Origin: Treponema sp.
GTDB taxonomy: Bacteria; Spirochaetota; Spirochaetia; Treponematales; Breznakiellaceae
Direction of reading: 5' to 3'
Assembly (NCBI GenBank): GCA_031254385.1
Contig: JAIRUO010000249.1
Span: 1-5,577, forward strand
DNA length: 5,577 nucleotides
The notes under the pieces were generated by a model. It saw only the letters and a list, made by a program, of their open reading frames with translations. It had not been told where the DNA came from and did not search any database. The position numbers and the translations under genes are program-made. How positions within the stretch are numbered: the first letter of the stretch is position 1; the number at the start of each line of letters is the position of its first letter. Positions 4,981 to 5,577 of this stretch are shown here, in pieces.

Positions 4981-5577
4981 TTATACACTTTGGGCCTCCA
5001 GATCATCTGCGTTGATTTTTATGTTTCTACCAAACGCAAGGGCTCTTTCAAAACTCCCGTCAATGGGGTTTCTTCCACCGTATGCCAGAAGCACCCAGTT
5101 GCGCACAAGATCGCCAAACTCATTTACATGAAGATTTGCATCTTCTGCCATGAAACGGGATCTTACCAGATCAAGGCAGTTGTACTCGGTGGCATCAGGC
5201 GGAAAAGACAGATCCATATACTGGTTATATGCGCTAATGGCTCCACATAAACAGGAGGCCCAGGCTTCCCGCACCAAACCACGTTGAAAATAATCGTCTG
5301 CTTTAGCGAATAATGCTTCCGGCCTTTCATCAGAGATCAAAGGATTGGAATAGACATTCCTGCCGCTTCTTTTTGCCTGTGCGGAACGCCTGAGTGACTT
5401 TAGCCTTATCAGGGCAAAGACAATAAAGCCGACCAGCACAAGGACTATAAACGCCCTTAGGGCCATTGCCAGATACTCATTCAGTTTTTCCAGCCAGGGA
5501 TTCAAATCAATAGGGGGTATCTCTCTGACCTCTTCCTTTCTATTTTTTGGAACTACCCTCCAGGCCGGCGTTCTTCC
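4981..5577 (-). CDS. DUF4129-like membrane protein, 5' end outside window
   Basis: The minus-strand frame is open from the window edge (5577) to the TAA at 4983-4981, giving 198 visible residues. A TTG at 5505 has been a possible start only by default: 24 further codons without a stop precede it and it lacks a Shine-Dalgarno tract, so the true start is beyond the window. Visible are a hydrophilic lead, one membrane helix (about 42-57), a basic stop-transfer RLKSLRRSAQAKR, then a helical cytoplasmic domain. In it, ALFAKADDYFQRGLVREAWASCL, LSFPPDATEYNCLDLVRSR, FGDLVRNWVLLAYGGRNP and FERALAF follow the DUF4129 pattern (a TPxEY-like turn, here PDATEY, and a terminal YG). Members cluster with MoxR, DUF58 and DUF4350 genes; function is unknown. 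The match is by pattern and context, so moderate. Confidence 0.72.
   Translation of the reverse strand, partial: GRTPAWRVVPKNRKEEVREIPPIDLNPWLEKLNEYLAMALRAFIVLVLVGFIVFALIRLKSLRRSAQAKRSGRNVYSNPLISDERPEALFAKADDYFQRGLVREAWASCLCGAISAYNQYMDLSFPPDATEYNCLDLVRSRFMAEDANLHVNEFGDLVRNWVLLAYGGRNPIDGSFERALAFGRNIKINADDLEAQSV

Noticed and set aside
4943..5250. Plus-strand ORFs over the DUF4129-like and DUF4350 starts
   Set aside because: They lie antisense to two supported genes and show no domain or ribosome-binding evidence.
4981..5505. TTG at 5505 as the true start of the DUF4129-like gene
   Set aside because: The frame has no stop up to the window edge and there is no Shine-Dalgarno sequence before the TTG.

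Overview
This 5.6-kb bacterial window has no rRNA, tRNA, CRISPR array or transposase. Base composition is roughly balanced by eye and the genes are tightly packed. Protein style and gene order would fit a spirochaete such as a Treponema-like organism. That is a guess from general familiarity, not proven by the sequence. Both end genes are cut by the window edges.

Layout: (1) 1-537, plus strand: C-terminal part of a Sua5-type L-threonylcarbamoyladenylate synthase (tRNA t6A modification). (2) 538-807: a 270-bp intergenic region dominated by one large nested inverted repeat (about 575-758), with a candidate promoter just before it and a second one just after. (3) 808-1362, plus strand: a DUF456 integral membrane protein that may be translated from a leaderless mRNA. 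(4) 1357-5577, minus strand: a four-gene operon read right to left: a DUF4129-like membrane protein (5' end outside the window), a DUF4350 membrane protein, a MoxR-family AAA+ ATPase and a DUF58 protein with a vWA-like domain. The DUF456 and DUF58 genes converge and their stop codons overlap by 6 bp.

The minus-strand operon is a variant of the widespread but poorly understood MoxR/DUF58 module. A cytoplasmic MoxR AAA+ ATPase is thought to work with a vWA-like partner as a chaperone or remodelling machine on membrane or secreted substrates. DUF4350 and DUF4129 proteins are its usual membrane-anchored companions. Spacing (32 bp, a 4-bp ATGA overlap, then 5 bp) indicates co-transcription and some translational coupling. 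No transglutaminase-like gene, a common further partner, is visible here.

The most unusual item is the intergenic palindrome. It has a 31-bp uninterrupted stem (counting two G-U pairs in plus-strand RNA), an outer 12-bp stem and a branched 74-nt top. Whether it is a structured RNA, a bidirectional terminator or a small dispersed repeat cannot be settled from one copy. Other points of note are an 11-codon repeat-flanked insertion in the DUF58 vWA domain, that domain's eroded metal-binding motif, and hairpins that could mask ribosome-binding sites inside the operon.
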